Shown here one piece after another: positions 7,733 through 15,784 of a stretch of 53,942 nucleotides of DNA. The DNA is from Salinisphaera japonica YTM-1 (GTDB lineage: Bacteria; Pseudomonadota; Gammaproteobacteria; Nevskiales; Salinisphaeraceae). The notes under the pieces were generated by a model, which was given only the letters and a program-made list of their open reading frames with translations, had not been told where the DNA came from and searched no databases. Location of the stretch: the NCBI RefSeq assembly GCF_003788585.1, contig NZ_AYKG01000017.1, forward strand, positions 1-53,942. Direction: 5' to 3'. The translations under genes were made by a program, and so were the position numbers. Numbering within the stretch: the first letter of the stretch is position 1; every line of letters begins with the position of its first letter.

Positions 7733-9460
7733 CTAGCCCATTCGATGATCGGTGATACCGACGAGCGGCAGGCCGACGTGGCCGGATAGATCCACGTGGC
7801 CGGGAATACCGGAAAAGCTGGCCAGAAACTGTGGGTGGTAGCCATAGACGAGCAGCCCCACTTGATCACCGGCCTGGAGCCGTGTCGCGATACCGTTGAG
7901 ATCAAGCGCATGCGTGCCGGTATCGCGCACCGGGCGAAGCTGGTCGTTGACCAGAAGGGTCACCGCCTGTCGTTCGCGTTTGATGCCGATGCCGATGAAC
8001 ACCACCGGCGCCGGGCCGCCGCCGGTCAGTGTCAGCTCGATGGTGGGAATGCCGGCCAGCGCGTGGTCATCGTCCTCGATATCGACCAGCGGGAAGAACG
8101 TGCCGCCGCTTGCCAGCTCGTCCAGATGCGCCGCAGGCAGGGCGTTGACGAGGCGGGCCAGGAGCCCGGTGCCGTGCGCATCGCGGGCATCCGGATCACG
8201 GTCGAACCAGTCGCGGATCTGGGTCTGCATGTTGGTGGCCGTGTATTTGGCCAGGCGGGCGACCCCGCCGAGCGTATTTCCCGAAAGCGTGTTCTTGAGC
8301 AGGTCCAGCCCGCCGGTGGCGGCCCGGCCAGTGAAGGCGTGGTTGCGCTTGTGTGCCTCGGGCAGGGTGTCGAAGGCCAGCACCGTATCGTCGTCGAGCG
8401 CGACAGCCACCCGGGGTAACGCCGCCGGCGCCGGCCCGCCCTTGAGCTTCCAGTCGAGATAGGCCAGTTCCACGGCGGCCATCTCCACTGGCTGATCGCC
8501 AGCGCTCAGATGGGCATCGGTCTCGTAGGCGATACGGTTGATGTCTTCGAGAAACGGCAGGCTATGGCCGTGGCGCATCACCACCAGATGCACGTCGCGC
8601 CCGGCCGCCGTGAGCGCCTTGGCATTGGCCAGCGCTTCGTTGAGATTGAACAACGTATCGCCCACGCCCTGGATCAGCAGCGCATCCGCTGCCAGGCCGG
8701 CCAGCGCCTCGTCGTCGTCGCGATCGAACACCGCGGCCGGGCTGTTGGCATAAAGCTGGTTGGCGACCTTGTCGGACACGCCGCGCCCGGTGATGGGCGA
8801 GGCCATCGCCTGGCCCAGGGCGGCATACATGACCGGATCGAGTTTGACGCCCGACGTGGGCAGGCCAAGAGCCACCAGGGCGGCCCCCCAGACGGTTTTG
8901 ACAACGTTGGCCGGGGCCAGGCTATAGCGCAGATCGTGCCAGGTGGCGGTCGGAATGATCGCAGCGAAGCGATCATCACGCAGGGCGCCGGCCAACTGGA
9001 AGGCGCCGCCATAGGACAGGCCCAGCGCGCCCACCAGGGGCCGGCCGTCGCGGTGCGCCAAGCGGTGATGATTGGGCATCTCGGTCTCGGCCCAGTCGAG
9101 CAGGGCGACGATATCCCGGCCCTCGATATCCGGATCCATGATATGGACATGGCCGCCGGAATCGCCAAAGCCACGCTGATCGAAACTGATGACGAAATAA
9201 CCGGCATCAGCGGCACGCCGGGCGGCATCAGTGGAGGGCAGCGCGCCGCCGGACAACGACTCGTACAAAGAGGTCTCGCCACGCGCGGTCAGGCGTGAAC
9301 CGCCAAACCCGTGGCCGTGCAGAATCAGCGGGGCACTTTCCCCGGCGGCCAGGGCCGGCTGCATGAGCGTGACCGCGATCTCAACATCGTCGTGTGGCAT
9401 GACCACGACCGTTTGATGATCACGAGCAGGCAGGGCGGGAAAAGAATCGGGTTCAGGCAC
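7733..9460 (-). CDS. alpha/beta-fold hydrolase, CocE/X-Pro dipeptidyl-peptidase-like
   Basis: About 575 residues. The N-terminal two thirds form an alpha/beta hydrolase: an oxyanion HGHGFGG segment, FDQRGFGDSGG, the nucleophile elbow LGLSYGG and a late His in MRHGHSLPF. The C-terminal part resembles the jelly-roll domain of CocE/NonD hydrolases. It probably cleaves an ester or amide; the substrate is unknown. There is no signal peptide. The start is uncertain: GTG 9460 is used here, GTG 9535 would give 600 residues, and ATG 9400 is also possible; none has a strong ribosome site. It lies directly downstream of a LysR gene on the same strand. Confidence 0.72.
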   Translation of the reverse strand: MPEPDSFPALPARDHQTVVVMPHDDVEIAVTLMQPALAAGESAPLILHGHGFGGSRLTARGETSLYESLSGGALPSTDAARRAADAGYFVISFDQRGFGDSGGHVHIMDPDIEGRDIVALLDWAETEMPNHHRLAHRDGRPLVGALGLSYGGAFQLAGALRDDRFAAIIPTATWHDLRYSLAPANVVKTVWGAALVALGLPTSGVKLDPVMYAALGQAMASPITGRGVSDKVANQLYANSPAAVFDRDDDEALAGLAADALLIQGVGDTLFNLNEALANAKALTAAGRDVHLVVMRHGHSLPFLEDINRIAYETDAHLSAGDQPVEMAAVELAYLDWKLKGGPAPAALPRVAVALDDDTVLAFDTLPEAHKRNHAFTGRAATGGLDLLKNTLSGNTLGGVARLAKYTATNMQTQIRDWFDRDPDARDAHGTGLLARLVNALPAAHLDELASGGTFFPLVDIEDDDHALAGIPTIELTLTGGGPAPVVFIGIGIKRERQAVTLLVNDQLRPVRDTGTHALDLNGIATRLQAGDQVGLLVYGYHPQFLASFSGIPGHVDLSGHVGLPLVGITDHRMG

Positions 9461-9544
9461 GACAACCGAAGGACATTGCGAACAATCGCACCAGCCTATG
9501 CGATCTGGCGGCCCGTGTAAGCGCAGACGATGCACCAGACGCTT

Positions 9545-10507
9545 TCAGCAGAGCGCACGATCCCGTGTGTCGTCCCAGGTGTGATCCCAAGCCGGCGGAT
9601 CGCCGATTTCGGCCAGCACATGGTCGATGAAGGCCGCGATCTTGGGCGGCGGCTCTCGCCCGGCGGCATGCAGCAGGTGGATGGCTCGTCGCCGATCGGT
9701 GACCTCCCATTCGTGGTTGGTCAACACGGGAACGAGCGTGGCGTTGGCCAGTTCCTGCTCGATCAGCCAGCTCGGAAAGAGTACGAAGCCCTGGCCCAGA
9801 ACAGCGGCCGCGCGCAGGCTGGCCGCATCGTCGCTGACCAGCGAGCCGGCCACGGCCAGCGGCGCAAGCGTGGCCTCGTCGGGCGCACGACAATACCAGC
9901 GCTGGCGGCCGTACTCGCCCTGATAACGCAGGCAGTCGTGATCGGCCAGATCGGCTGGCGTGGCGGGTTGGCCGTGCCGGGCCAGATAACTCGGGGCCGC
10001 GGCGAGCACATACCGCATGGGCGCCAGCCGATATGCGATGAACGAGGAATCCGACAGCTGGCCGACACGAAACGTCACGTCACAGCCGGCACGAACCGGA
10101 TCGATGGTCTCGTCGGTCAGCCGCAGTTCGGCGGCGACCGCCGGGTAGCGGCGTTGAAAACTGTTGAGCAGATGCACGACCTGGCGCTGGCCGAAGGCGA
10201 CCGGCGCGTTGATGGTCAAGGTGCCGGCCGGGCCGTCGCTATTGCCGAACAGTGCCTCGGTACGCTCATCGAGCGCGCTGAGCCAGGGCCGCACCTGGTC
10301 GATATAGCGCTTGCCCTGTTCGGTCAGCGTGACCGCGCGAGTATGGCGATAGAACAACGCCTGGCCGAGCGCCGTCTCCAGCGCTGCGATCTGGCGCGAT
10401 ATCGAAGACACCGCGCGTTGGCTCTGATGGGCCGCCCCGGAAAAGCCGCCGGCATCCACCACGGCCTTGAAGGTGCGTAGCGCGTTGAGGTCAATGTTGC
10501 GATTCAT
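9545..10507 (-). CDS. LysR-family transcriptional regulator
   Basis: A 320-residue LysR-type regulator. The N-terminal winged helix-turn-helix (LNALRTFKAVVDAGGFSGAA, then SQRAVSSISRQIAALE) is complete, and a periplasmic-binding-protein-like effector domain follows from about residue 90. I chose the ATG at 10507 because the HTH starts right after it; longer upstream starts would add non-conserved sequence. It is divergent from the PRISE-type reductase gene, with a palindrome in the 107-bp gap, so it probably controls that gene and itself. The downstream hydrolase may be co-transcribed. Confidence 0.87.
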   Translation of the reverse strand: MNRNIDLNALRTFKAVVDAGGFSGAAHQSQRAVSSISRQIAALETALGQALFYRHTRAVTLTEQGKRYIDQVRPWLSALDERTEALFGNSDGPAGTLTINAPVAFGQRQVVHLLNSFQRRYPAVAAELRLTDETIDPVRAGCDVTFRVGQLSDSSFIAYRLAPMRYVLAAAPSYLARHGQPATPADLADHDCLRYQGEYGRQRWYCRAPDEATLAPLAVAGSLVSDDAASLRAAAVLGQGFVLFPSWLIEQELANATLVPVLTNHEWEVTDRRRAIHLLHAAGREPPPKIAAFIDHVLAEIGDPPAWDHTWDDTRDRALC

Positions 10508-10569
10508 GCAAATATCATTTGTCTTTCGAGCGCTTGATGCAATAGGCAGAGCGCGCATAATCAAACGCG

Positions 10570-10597
10570 TTGACACCACGGGTTGGTAATGCCAACC
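10570..10597 (+). promoter_or_regulatory. candidate LysR operator and -35 box before the reductase gene
   Basis: A perfect palindrome GGTTGG-TAATG-CCAACC (10581-10597) contains a T-N11-A core of the LysR type. A consensus-like TTGACA at 10570-10575 precedes it on the plus strand. I see no convincing -10 at 16-18 bp, so the promoter part is uncertain. The site lies between the divergent LysR and reductase genes. Confidence 0.45.
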
Positions 10598-10614
10598 GCT
10601 TTGGACTAATCGAT

Positions 10615-11694
10615 ATGCAAAAAGGCAACGCACTCGTCGTTGGCGCCACCGGCATCACCGGCGGCAATCTCGCTCAATATCTGGCCGCCAGCGGATGGAC
10701 CGTCTATGGCCTGTCCCGCCGCCCGGCCAAGACGGCCGGCGTGATTCCGGTATCCGCCGATCTGCTGGACGCCGATGCCACGAAGACCGCACTCGACGGC
10801 TTGGCGATCACGCACGTGTTCTATTGCACCTGGACCGCGCGCGACTCGGAAGAGGAAAATGAAAAAGCCAACGGCGCGATGATGAACAATCTGTTCGCCG
10901 CGCTGGATCCGTCGCGCCTCAAGCACACCTCGTTGGTCACGGGCACCAAGCAGTATCTGGGCTCGTTCCATGACTATGGCAGCGGCAAGGTCGAAACTCC
11001 GTTTCGTGAATCCGCCGAGCGCGTACCCGGCCCGAACTTCTATTACACGCTCGAAGACATCATGCGTGATGTGGCCGAGCGTTATGGCATCGCCTGGAAC
11101 GTACACCGCCCGCATACCGTGATCGGCTATGCCCCGGGCAACGCCATGAACATGGGCACCACGATCGCGGTCTATGCCTCGATCTGCCGCGAAACCGGCC
11201 GCGCCTTCACCTTCCCCGGCAGCCAGGAGCAGTGGAACTTTCTCACTGACATGACCGAGGCACTGCTCTTGGCGCGTCAGATGGAGTGGGCGGCCCTGGC
11301 ACCGGGTGCTGAAAACGAGGCCTTCAACACGGTCAACGGTGATGTCTTTCGCTGGCGCCGGATGTGGACCGAGATCGGTGAATACTTCGGTCTGGAAGTC
11401 GCCGACTGCCCGGAAACGCCGCAGCCGCTGGAAACCCAGATGGAAGGTATCGAAGACACCTGGCGCGAAATCGCGTCCAAGTACGACCTGGTCGAGTCTG
11501 ACGTCAACGAGATCGCCTCGTGGTGGCATACCGACGGTGATCTGGCCCGTACCCAGGAGTGCGTGAACGACATCAACAAGACGCGGGACTACGGCTTCAC
11601 CGAGCATCGTGAAACCCGTGCCGCGTTCTTCGACCTGTTCGACCGGTTGGCGGCCGAGAAAATCATCCCGCCCCTGCACGGCGCCAGCAGCTGA
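10615..11694 (+). CDS. PRISE-type short-chain reductase (progesterone 5-beta-reductase/iridoid synthase-like)
   Basis: A 359-residue extended SDR. The NADP-binding motif GATGITGG is at 10-17. The active site is not the classical YxxxK: it shows a Lys at 112 in TGTKQYLG and a Tyr in NFYYTLED (143-144), as in the plant PRISE family, which reduces enone double bonds. The bacterial substrate is unknown. The ATG at 10615 is preferred to a TTG at 10570, although its ribosome site is weak. The gene is followed by a terminator and is divergent from a LysR gene that probably regulates it. Confidence 0.8.
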   Translation: MQKGNALVVGATGITGGNLAQYLAASGWTVYGLSRRPAKTAGVIPVSADLLDADATKTALDGLAITHVFYCTWTARDSEEENEKANGAMMNNLFAALDPSRLKHTSLVTGTKQYLGSFHDYGSGKVETPFRESAERVPGPNFYYTLEDIMRDVAERYGIAWNVHRPHTVIGYAPGNAMNMGTTIAVYASICRETGRAFTFPGSQEQWNFLTDMTEALLLARQMEWAALAPGAENEAFNTVNGDVFRWRRMWTEIGEYFGLEVADCPETPQPLETQMEGIEDTWREIASKYDLVESDVNEIASWWHTDGDLARTQECVNDINKTRDYGFTEHRETRAAFFDLFDRLAAEKIIPPLHGASS

Positions 11695-11710
11695 TACGGC
11701 GGTTCAGGAC

Positions 11711-11742
11711 AAAACAAAGCGGGCTTCGGCCCGCTTTTTTTA
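11711..11742. terminator. bidirectional intrinsic terminator between convergent genes
   Basis: The stem AGCGGGC/GCCCGCT has a TTCG loop and a plus-strand T-run at 11735-11741; A-rich sequence on the other side could serve the minus strand. The stop codon of the thioesterase gene (11740-11742) overlaps the T-run. Confidence 0.8.
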
Positions 11743-12165
11743 CGTCAAGTCATCCAGAGCTGTTCGGATGGAATCGGGAATAGCCACTGCCTTGCCGCTG
11801 GCACGCTCGACGAAGACATGCGTGAAGCTTGCCGTGGCGGCAGCGGTATCCTCGTCGTTACGAAACACGCCAAAACCATAGGTCACCGATCTTGTGCCCA
11901 GCTTGTCCACCCGCAGGCCGATCGAGACGGTATCGGGAAACGCGACCGGCGCGTGGTAGTCGCAGTGGGAGGTAACGACGAAACCCACTACAGGCGCGTT
12001 CTGGATATCCAGCCCGCCGTGTTCGATGAGATAACGATTGGCCGCGGTATCGAAATACGAGTAGTAGGTCACGTTGTTCACGTGGCCATAGATATCGTTG
12101 TCCATCCAGCGCGTGAGCAACACGCAGTGCCAGGGATAGTCGCGGCGGGTCGGGTGATCAGCCAT
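11740..12165 (-). CDS. acyl-CoA thioesterase, 4HBT hot-dog family
   Basis: A 141-residue single-domain hot-dog thioesterase of the 4-hydroxybenzoyl-CoA thioesterase/YbgC type. The catalytic-loop motif RWMDNDIYGHVNNVTYYSYFD carries the active-site Asp and is followed by the long hot-dog helix. It hydrolyses short or aromatic acyl-CoA esters in the cytoplasm; the physiological substrate is not determinable. ATG start; no clear Shine-Dalgarno sequence. It is a single gene lying between two terminators. Confidence 0.83.
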   Translation of the reverse strand: MADHPTRRDYPWHCVLLTRWMDNDIYGHVNNVTYYSYFDTAANRYLIEHGGLDIQNAPVVGFVVTSHCDYHAPVAFPDTVSIGLRVDKLGTRSVTYGFGVFRNDEDTAAATASFTHVFVERASGKAVAIPDSIRTALDDLT

Positions 12166-12200
12166 GCGTCATGCTCGAAAGGATACGGCGGCCAAGCATA

Positions 12201-12231
12201 CAAAAAAGCCGGCACGAGATGCGCCGGCTCT
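12201..12231 (-). terminator. intrinsic terminator of the glycine-zipper lipoprotein gene
   Basis: The stem AGCCGGC/GCCGGCT (12208-12214 with 12222-12229) precedes a minus-strand U-run given by the A-run at 12202-12207. Confidence 0.8.
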
Positions 12232-12277
12232 TATGACGACACGCCCAAGGGCTTGTCCGGGTGACTACCCGCGTGGA

Positions 12278-12745
12278 TCAGCGGTTGACCACACGCCAGC
12301 TGCCGTCGCTCTGGCGACAGGCGGTGCCCGTGACCTTGTCGTTGTTGCCTTCCACGTTGGCGTTCATCGTGAACTCGCGACACGGCTGGTCACCGTCACG
12401 ATAGGTATTGGTGGGCGTGACCGCGTAGGTGCCGTTGGTATCCGGGTTGCTCCAGCGCGAGGTATTGCCTGTCTGGTTGGATTCCAGGGCGCTGCCGAAT
12501 TGACGACGATCGTCTTGATCGAACCGGCCGCCGACATAATTACCCAGCGCGCCACCGGCCAGCGTGCCCACGACCGTGGCGATCGTGGAGCCGGTGCCGC
12601 TGCCGATCTGGCTGCCCAGCGCGCCACCGGCCACGCCGCCCAGCACCGTGCCGGTATCGGAATTGTTCCAGCCCGAGCCGGCACAGCCGCCCAGCATGGC
12701 AACCGATACCGCGGCCGCGGCCATGATAGAAAGCGTCTTTTTCAT
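12278..12745 (-). CDS. glycine-zipper 2TM outer-membrane lipoprotein
   Basis: A 155-residue lipoprotein. A signal peptide ends in the lipobox MLGGC, with the acylated Cys at 21. Residues about 33-75 hold repeated GxxxG patterns (GGVAGGALGSQIG, GTLAGGALGNYVGG) of the glycine-zipper 2TM / 17-kDa surface-antigen type. The C-terminal half, with two Cys, resembles the surface-antigen C-terminal domain. Such proteins sit in the cell envelope, and some are stress-responsive. AGGGAG 6 nt upstream supports the ATG start. It has its own terminator. Confidence 0.85.
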   Translation of the reverse strand: MKKTLSIMAAAAVSVAMLGGCAGSGWNNSDTGTVLGGVAGGALGSQIGSGTGSTIATVVGTLAGGALGNYVGGRFDQDDRRQFGSALESNQTGNTSRWSNPDTNGTYAVTPTNTYRDGDQPCREFTMNANVEGNNDKVTGTACRQSDGSWRVVNR

Positions 12746-12952
12746 GTGAGACTCCCTGGTATATCTGCAAAAGAGGGATGACGACGACAGGCAGGGCGCG
12801 CGCCGTCTGTTGGATGATCGTCATTGAGCATACCGCCGGCTTGACCTTCGATGAATAGAGCGCCCGTCGTTCATTTTCGAGTGCTGGATGTGTATCGTCG
12901 CGCTCAAACGATATGCCTGCGTGAGCAGGTTCATGCCAAGTGAGGATCCCCG

Positions 12953-13954
12953 ATGCGTGCATGGCTGATCGACGACGCCGAAAACTCCGACACCATGAGT
13001 CTGGAAGAGATCAAGACGCCGCGCCCCGGCGCCGACGAGATTCTGGTGGATGTGCGGGCCGTGGGGCTGAATCGCGCTGATCTGATGCAGCGCAAGGGCG
13101 CTTATCCGCCGCCGCCCGGCTTCGACCCGCGGCGCCCGGGGCTGGAATACGCCGGTGAAGTCGCGGCCGTGGGCAAGCGGGTGACGCTGCACAAGGTGGG
13201 TGACCCGGTCATGGGCCTGATCGGCGGTGGGGCCTATGCCGAAAAGATCGTCGTGCACGAGCGCGATACGATTCGTCCGCCGGCCTATTACGATCATGCC
13301 CAGGCTGCGGCCATGCCCGAGGCGTTTCTCACCGCCTATCGCGGCTTGTTCCTCGAGGGTGGGCTGGCGCCCGGCCAGTGGGCGCTGGTGCGCGGGGCGA
13401 CCTCCGGTGTCGGCCTGGCGGCCCTGCAGCTGATCCACGCGCTGGGGGCGCGCTCGATCGCTACCAGCCGCAGCCCGGAGCGCCTGGATGAGATAGCGGC
13501 CCGCTTCAAGGCCCAGGGCATGCCCCAGGCCTATGATCTGGGGCTGGTCGACGGCGACGAAGGCGTGTCCGAGGCGGTTCAGGCACAGGCCGGGGGCTCG
13601 CATCTGGTTCTGGATTTCGTGGGCGCGCCGGTATTGGCCGACAACCTGGCCAGTCTTCGTCCCGAAGGCCGACAGGTACAGATCGGCATACTGGGCGGGG
13701 CCAAGACCGAACTCAACATGGGCCAGCTGCTCATGCGTCGGCTGTCTATCGTGGCCATGACGATGCGTAGTCTGCCCATCGAGCGCAAGATCGAGCTGGC
13801 GCGCCTATTCGATGACCGGCTGCGCCCGTTGTTCGAGGCCGGGCGCCTGCGTCCCATCGTCGATCGCACCTTCGATTTCGCGGATGCCATGGCAGCACAG
13901 AGCGCGATGGAGAACGGCCATCACATGGGCAAGATCGTGCTGGTGCGCGACTGA
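12953..13954 (+). CDS. NAD(P)H:quinone oxidoreductase, zinc-independent MDR (PIG3-like)
   Basis: A 333-residue medium-chain dehydrogenase/reductase of the quinone oxidoreductase group. NRADLMQRKGAYPPPPG at the N-terminus and the nucleotide site GATSGVGLAALQL are typical of the PIG3/QorA type, and the zinc-ligand cysteines of alcohol dehydrogenases are absent. It probably carries out NADPH-dependent reduction of quinones or enones. ATG start with TGAGGA upstream. No terminator is obvious; a MITE-like element starts 57 bp after the stop and separates it from a convergent glycosylase gene. Confidence 0.85.
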   Translation: MRAWLIDDAENSDTMSLEEIKTPRPGADEILVDVRAVGLNRADLMQRKGAYPPPPGFDPRRPGLEYAGEVAAVGKRVTLHKVGDPVMGLIGGGAYAEKIVVHERDTIRPPAYYDHAQAAAMPEAFLTAYRGLFLEGGLAPGQWALVRGATSGVGLAALQLIHALGARSIATSRSPERLDEIAARFKAQGMPQAYDLGLVDGDEGVSEAVQAQAGGSHLVLDFVGAPVLADNLASLRPEGRQVQIGILGGAKTELNMGQLLMRRLSIVAMTMRSLPIERKIELARLFDDRLRPLFEAGRLRPIVDRTFDFADAMAAQSAMENGHHMGKIVLVRD

Positions 13955-14010
13955 TCGGCGCCGTTGGCCGGGCGATCAGCCCGGCTGTGGCTTGGCTTCG
14001 GCTGCTTTGA

Positions 14011-14318
14011 GAGCCTGTTGCCGTTTCATGCGAGCGCCGCTTTTGTCGAGAGTCCGCAGTGTGCCCTGCAAGGCGCGAGTCGCCGCGTCGTGGCGTGCCA
14101 CGATCAAGACTCGCCAGCGGCAGGGCGCCCATCTTTAATTTTTATGGGCGGCCCAAGCCTTCGGGACAAGAGCCCCAAAATTAACGATACGTCGGCAATA
14201 CAGCGTTCTAGCCCACTGCGCGACAATGACACGCCAAGCGGGCTACGCCTCGTCTTGCCGCCCATAGTCGATTTTATGGAGCGCTCGGCGCGGGCCCGCA
14301 TGAAACGGCAACAGGCTC
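14011..14318 (-). mobile_element. MITE-like element, copy 2 (308 bp), inverted relative to copy 1
   Basis: It starts GAGCCTGTTGCCGTTTCATG and ends with the near-perfect reverse complement (14297-14318). Read on the minus strand, it aligns with 4696-4975: blocks around 14230-14280 and 14060-14125 are almost identical, and the extra length lies in the middle. The right terminal repeat is fused in frame to the 3' end of the glycosylase gene. CTA precedes the repeat on that side, as it also does at copy 3. It encodes no protein. Confidence 0.82.
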
Positions 14319-14957
14319 TAGCGCCCGCCACATGAACCAGCTGCCCACCGAGCGATAAGGCCGCCAGATTTCACAGGCGGCCTCCATCTGTTTCGGTTTG
14401 GGCAGCTCGTCCCAGCCATAGACATGGGCAAAACCCTTGCGCACGCCCAGGTCATGAATCGGCATGACGTCCGGCCGACCCAGGTGGAACAGCAGCAGCA
14501 TTTCGACCGTCCAGCGGCCGATACCCCGGATCGCCGAATAAGCTGCGATCAGATCGTCGTCGCTGTAATCGGCCAGCCGTGTCTCGTCGGGCAGCGCCCC
14601 GGCGACGGCGGCCGCCGCCAACGCGCGCAGGCTGGCTTCCTTGTTGGCCGACAGCCCCGCGCTGCGCAGGGTGTCGGTGTCAGTCGCCAGAATCGCGTGC
14701 GGGCCGGGAGCTTCGGTCGCGCCGAGGGCGGTCAGCACGCGGGCATGGATGGTGCCCGCCGCCTTGCCGGAGAGCTGCTGATAGACGATGGCGCGCATCA
14801 GCGAATGGAAAACATCCGGTGCGGCCGCCGAGCTCGGCGCATACGGCCCGCGTTCGGCCATCACCCGGCCAAGCCGCGGATCCACGCGGGCCAGATGTGC
14901 CTCGGCCGCCGCGGCGTCGAAGGCCAGCCGGGTGGGGCGTTCTGGCCGGCTCGTCAT
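14274..14957 (-). CDS. DNA-3-methyladenine glycosylase II-like (HhH-GPD) protein, 3' end rewritten by an element
   Basis: A 227-residue AlkA-type base-excision glycosylase that removes alkylated purines. The helix-hairpin-helix IRGIGRWTVEMLLLF is at about 143-157 and the catalytic Asp at 169 in MPIHDLGVRKG. The last 14 codons and the TAA stop (14274-14315) lie inside MITE copy 2, so residues 214-227 are element-encoded; the native tail was probably only a few residues. The ATG at 14957 overlaps the preceding gene's TGA (TGATG), implying coupled translation, and is preferred to a TTG 3 bp upstream. Confidence 0.83.
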   Translation of the reverse strand: MTSRPERPTRLAFDAAAAEAHLARVDPRLGRVMAERGPYAPSSAAAPDVFHSLMRAIVYQQLSGKAAGTIHARVLTALGATEAPGPHAILATDTDTLRSAGLSANKEASLRALAAAAVAGALPDETRLADYSDDDLIAAYSAIRGIGRWTVEMLLLFHLGRPDVMPIHDLGVRKGFAHVYGWDELPKPKQMEAACEIWRPYRSVGSWFMWRALEPVAVSCGPAPSAP

Positions 14958-15595
14958 CAAACGCCCAGTAATGCCTTGGCGATCGGCGTATCGCCGGCCA
15001 GCAGCTCGAAGTGGCGGCCGATGGTGTTGGGCGAGTCCAGCGTCAGGACCAGCACATCGGCCACATCGTCGCGCGTGACCTCGCCGTAGCGGCCGAGGTC
15101 CTTGGCGATATCGACCTGTCCGGTGCCGCTGTCGTCGGTCAGCTTGCCCGGGCGCACGATCGTGTATTCCAGCTCCGACTCGCGCAGGTGATTATCGGCT
15201 GCCCCCTTGGCCCGGAAATAATGCTGCATGTGCTCGGCGCCGTTCTCGGGCGAGTCGGCGTTCATCGAAGACACGATCACGAAGCGGCGCACGCCGCCGG
15301 CCGCGGCCTGATCGATGATCGAGATCGCGCCGTTACGATCCACATCCTTGGTTTTTTCGGCCGAGGTATGGCCGCCGGAGCCTGCGGTGAATACCACGGC
15401 ATCGCAGCCGGCAAGCGCTTCACTGCAGTCGTCCTCAAGATCCGCCACGACAACCTCGTTGGCGCCCAGCGTTTGTAACGTATCGCGCTGGCTGTCATCG
15501 CGAATCATCGCGCGCGAGGTGTGTTCCGACGTGGCCAAAGCGCGAATGAGGCGCTGGCCAATCTGGCCGTGTGAGCCGACAACAAGTACATGCAT
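14957..15595 (-). CDS. NAD(P)-binding Rossmann protein (atypical SDR, YwnB/YhfK-like)
   Basis: A 212-residue single-domain protein. The N-terminal VGSHGQIGQRL dinucleotide motif and VSSMNAD, YTIVRPGKL in the second half place it with atypical SDRs that lack the YxxxK active site. These often act as NAD(P)H sensors or reductases of unknown substrate. GGAG lies about 9 nt before the ATG. Upstream there is a good promoter flanked by two palindromes, suggesting repression. The stop overlaps the start of the glycosylase gene, so the two form an operon. Confidence 0.75.
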   Translation of the reverse strand: MHVLVVGSHGQIGQRLIRALATSEHTSRAMIRDDSQRDTLQTLGANEVVVADLEDDCSEALAGCDAVVFTAGSGGHTSAEKTKDVDRNGAISIIDQAAAGGVRRFVIVSSMNADSPENGAEHMQHYFRAKGAADNHLRESELEYTIVRPGKLTDDSGTGQVDIAKDLGRYGEVTRDDVADVLVLTLDSPNTIGRHFELLAGDTPIAKALLGV

Positions 15596-15617
15596 TCAAA
15601 TATCTCCGGGTCGCATC

Positions 15618-15684
15618 GTACGAACGTACTAAAGATGCGGGTATGTGTGCTTGTCAAACATTACATACGAACGGTCGTTTGTTA
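15618..15684 (-). promoter_or_regulatory. promoter flanked by two TetR-like palindromes
   Basis: On the minus strand, TTGACA (complement of 15652-15657) and TTTAGT (complement of 15628-15633) are 18 bp apart. A perfect palindrome GTACG-AA-CGTAC (15618-15629) overlaps the downstream edge of the -10. An imperfect one with a core AACG-GT-CGTT at 15670-15679 lies upstream of the -35. Both contain ACGAAC, typical of TetR-family operators. No TetR gene lies in the window. Confidence 0.5.
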
Positions 15685-15748
15685 ATCCATCATTACGGGC
15701 AATGTCATGCAGACGCCTCAAAACCGGCTGGCGATCGCCTGACGGGCA

Positions 15749-15777
15749 CAAAAAAAGACCGGCACGTGGCCGGTCTC
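15749..15777 (-). terminator. intrinsic terminator of ilvB
   Basis: The stem AGACCGGC/GCCGGTCT lies beside an A-run at 15750-15756, which gives a U-run on the minus strand just after the ilvB stop codon. Confidence 0.85.
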
Positions 15778-15784
15778 TATTGGA

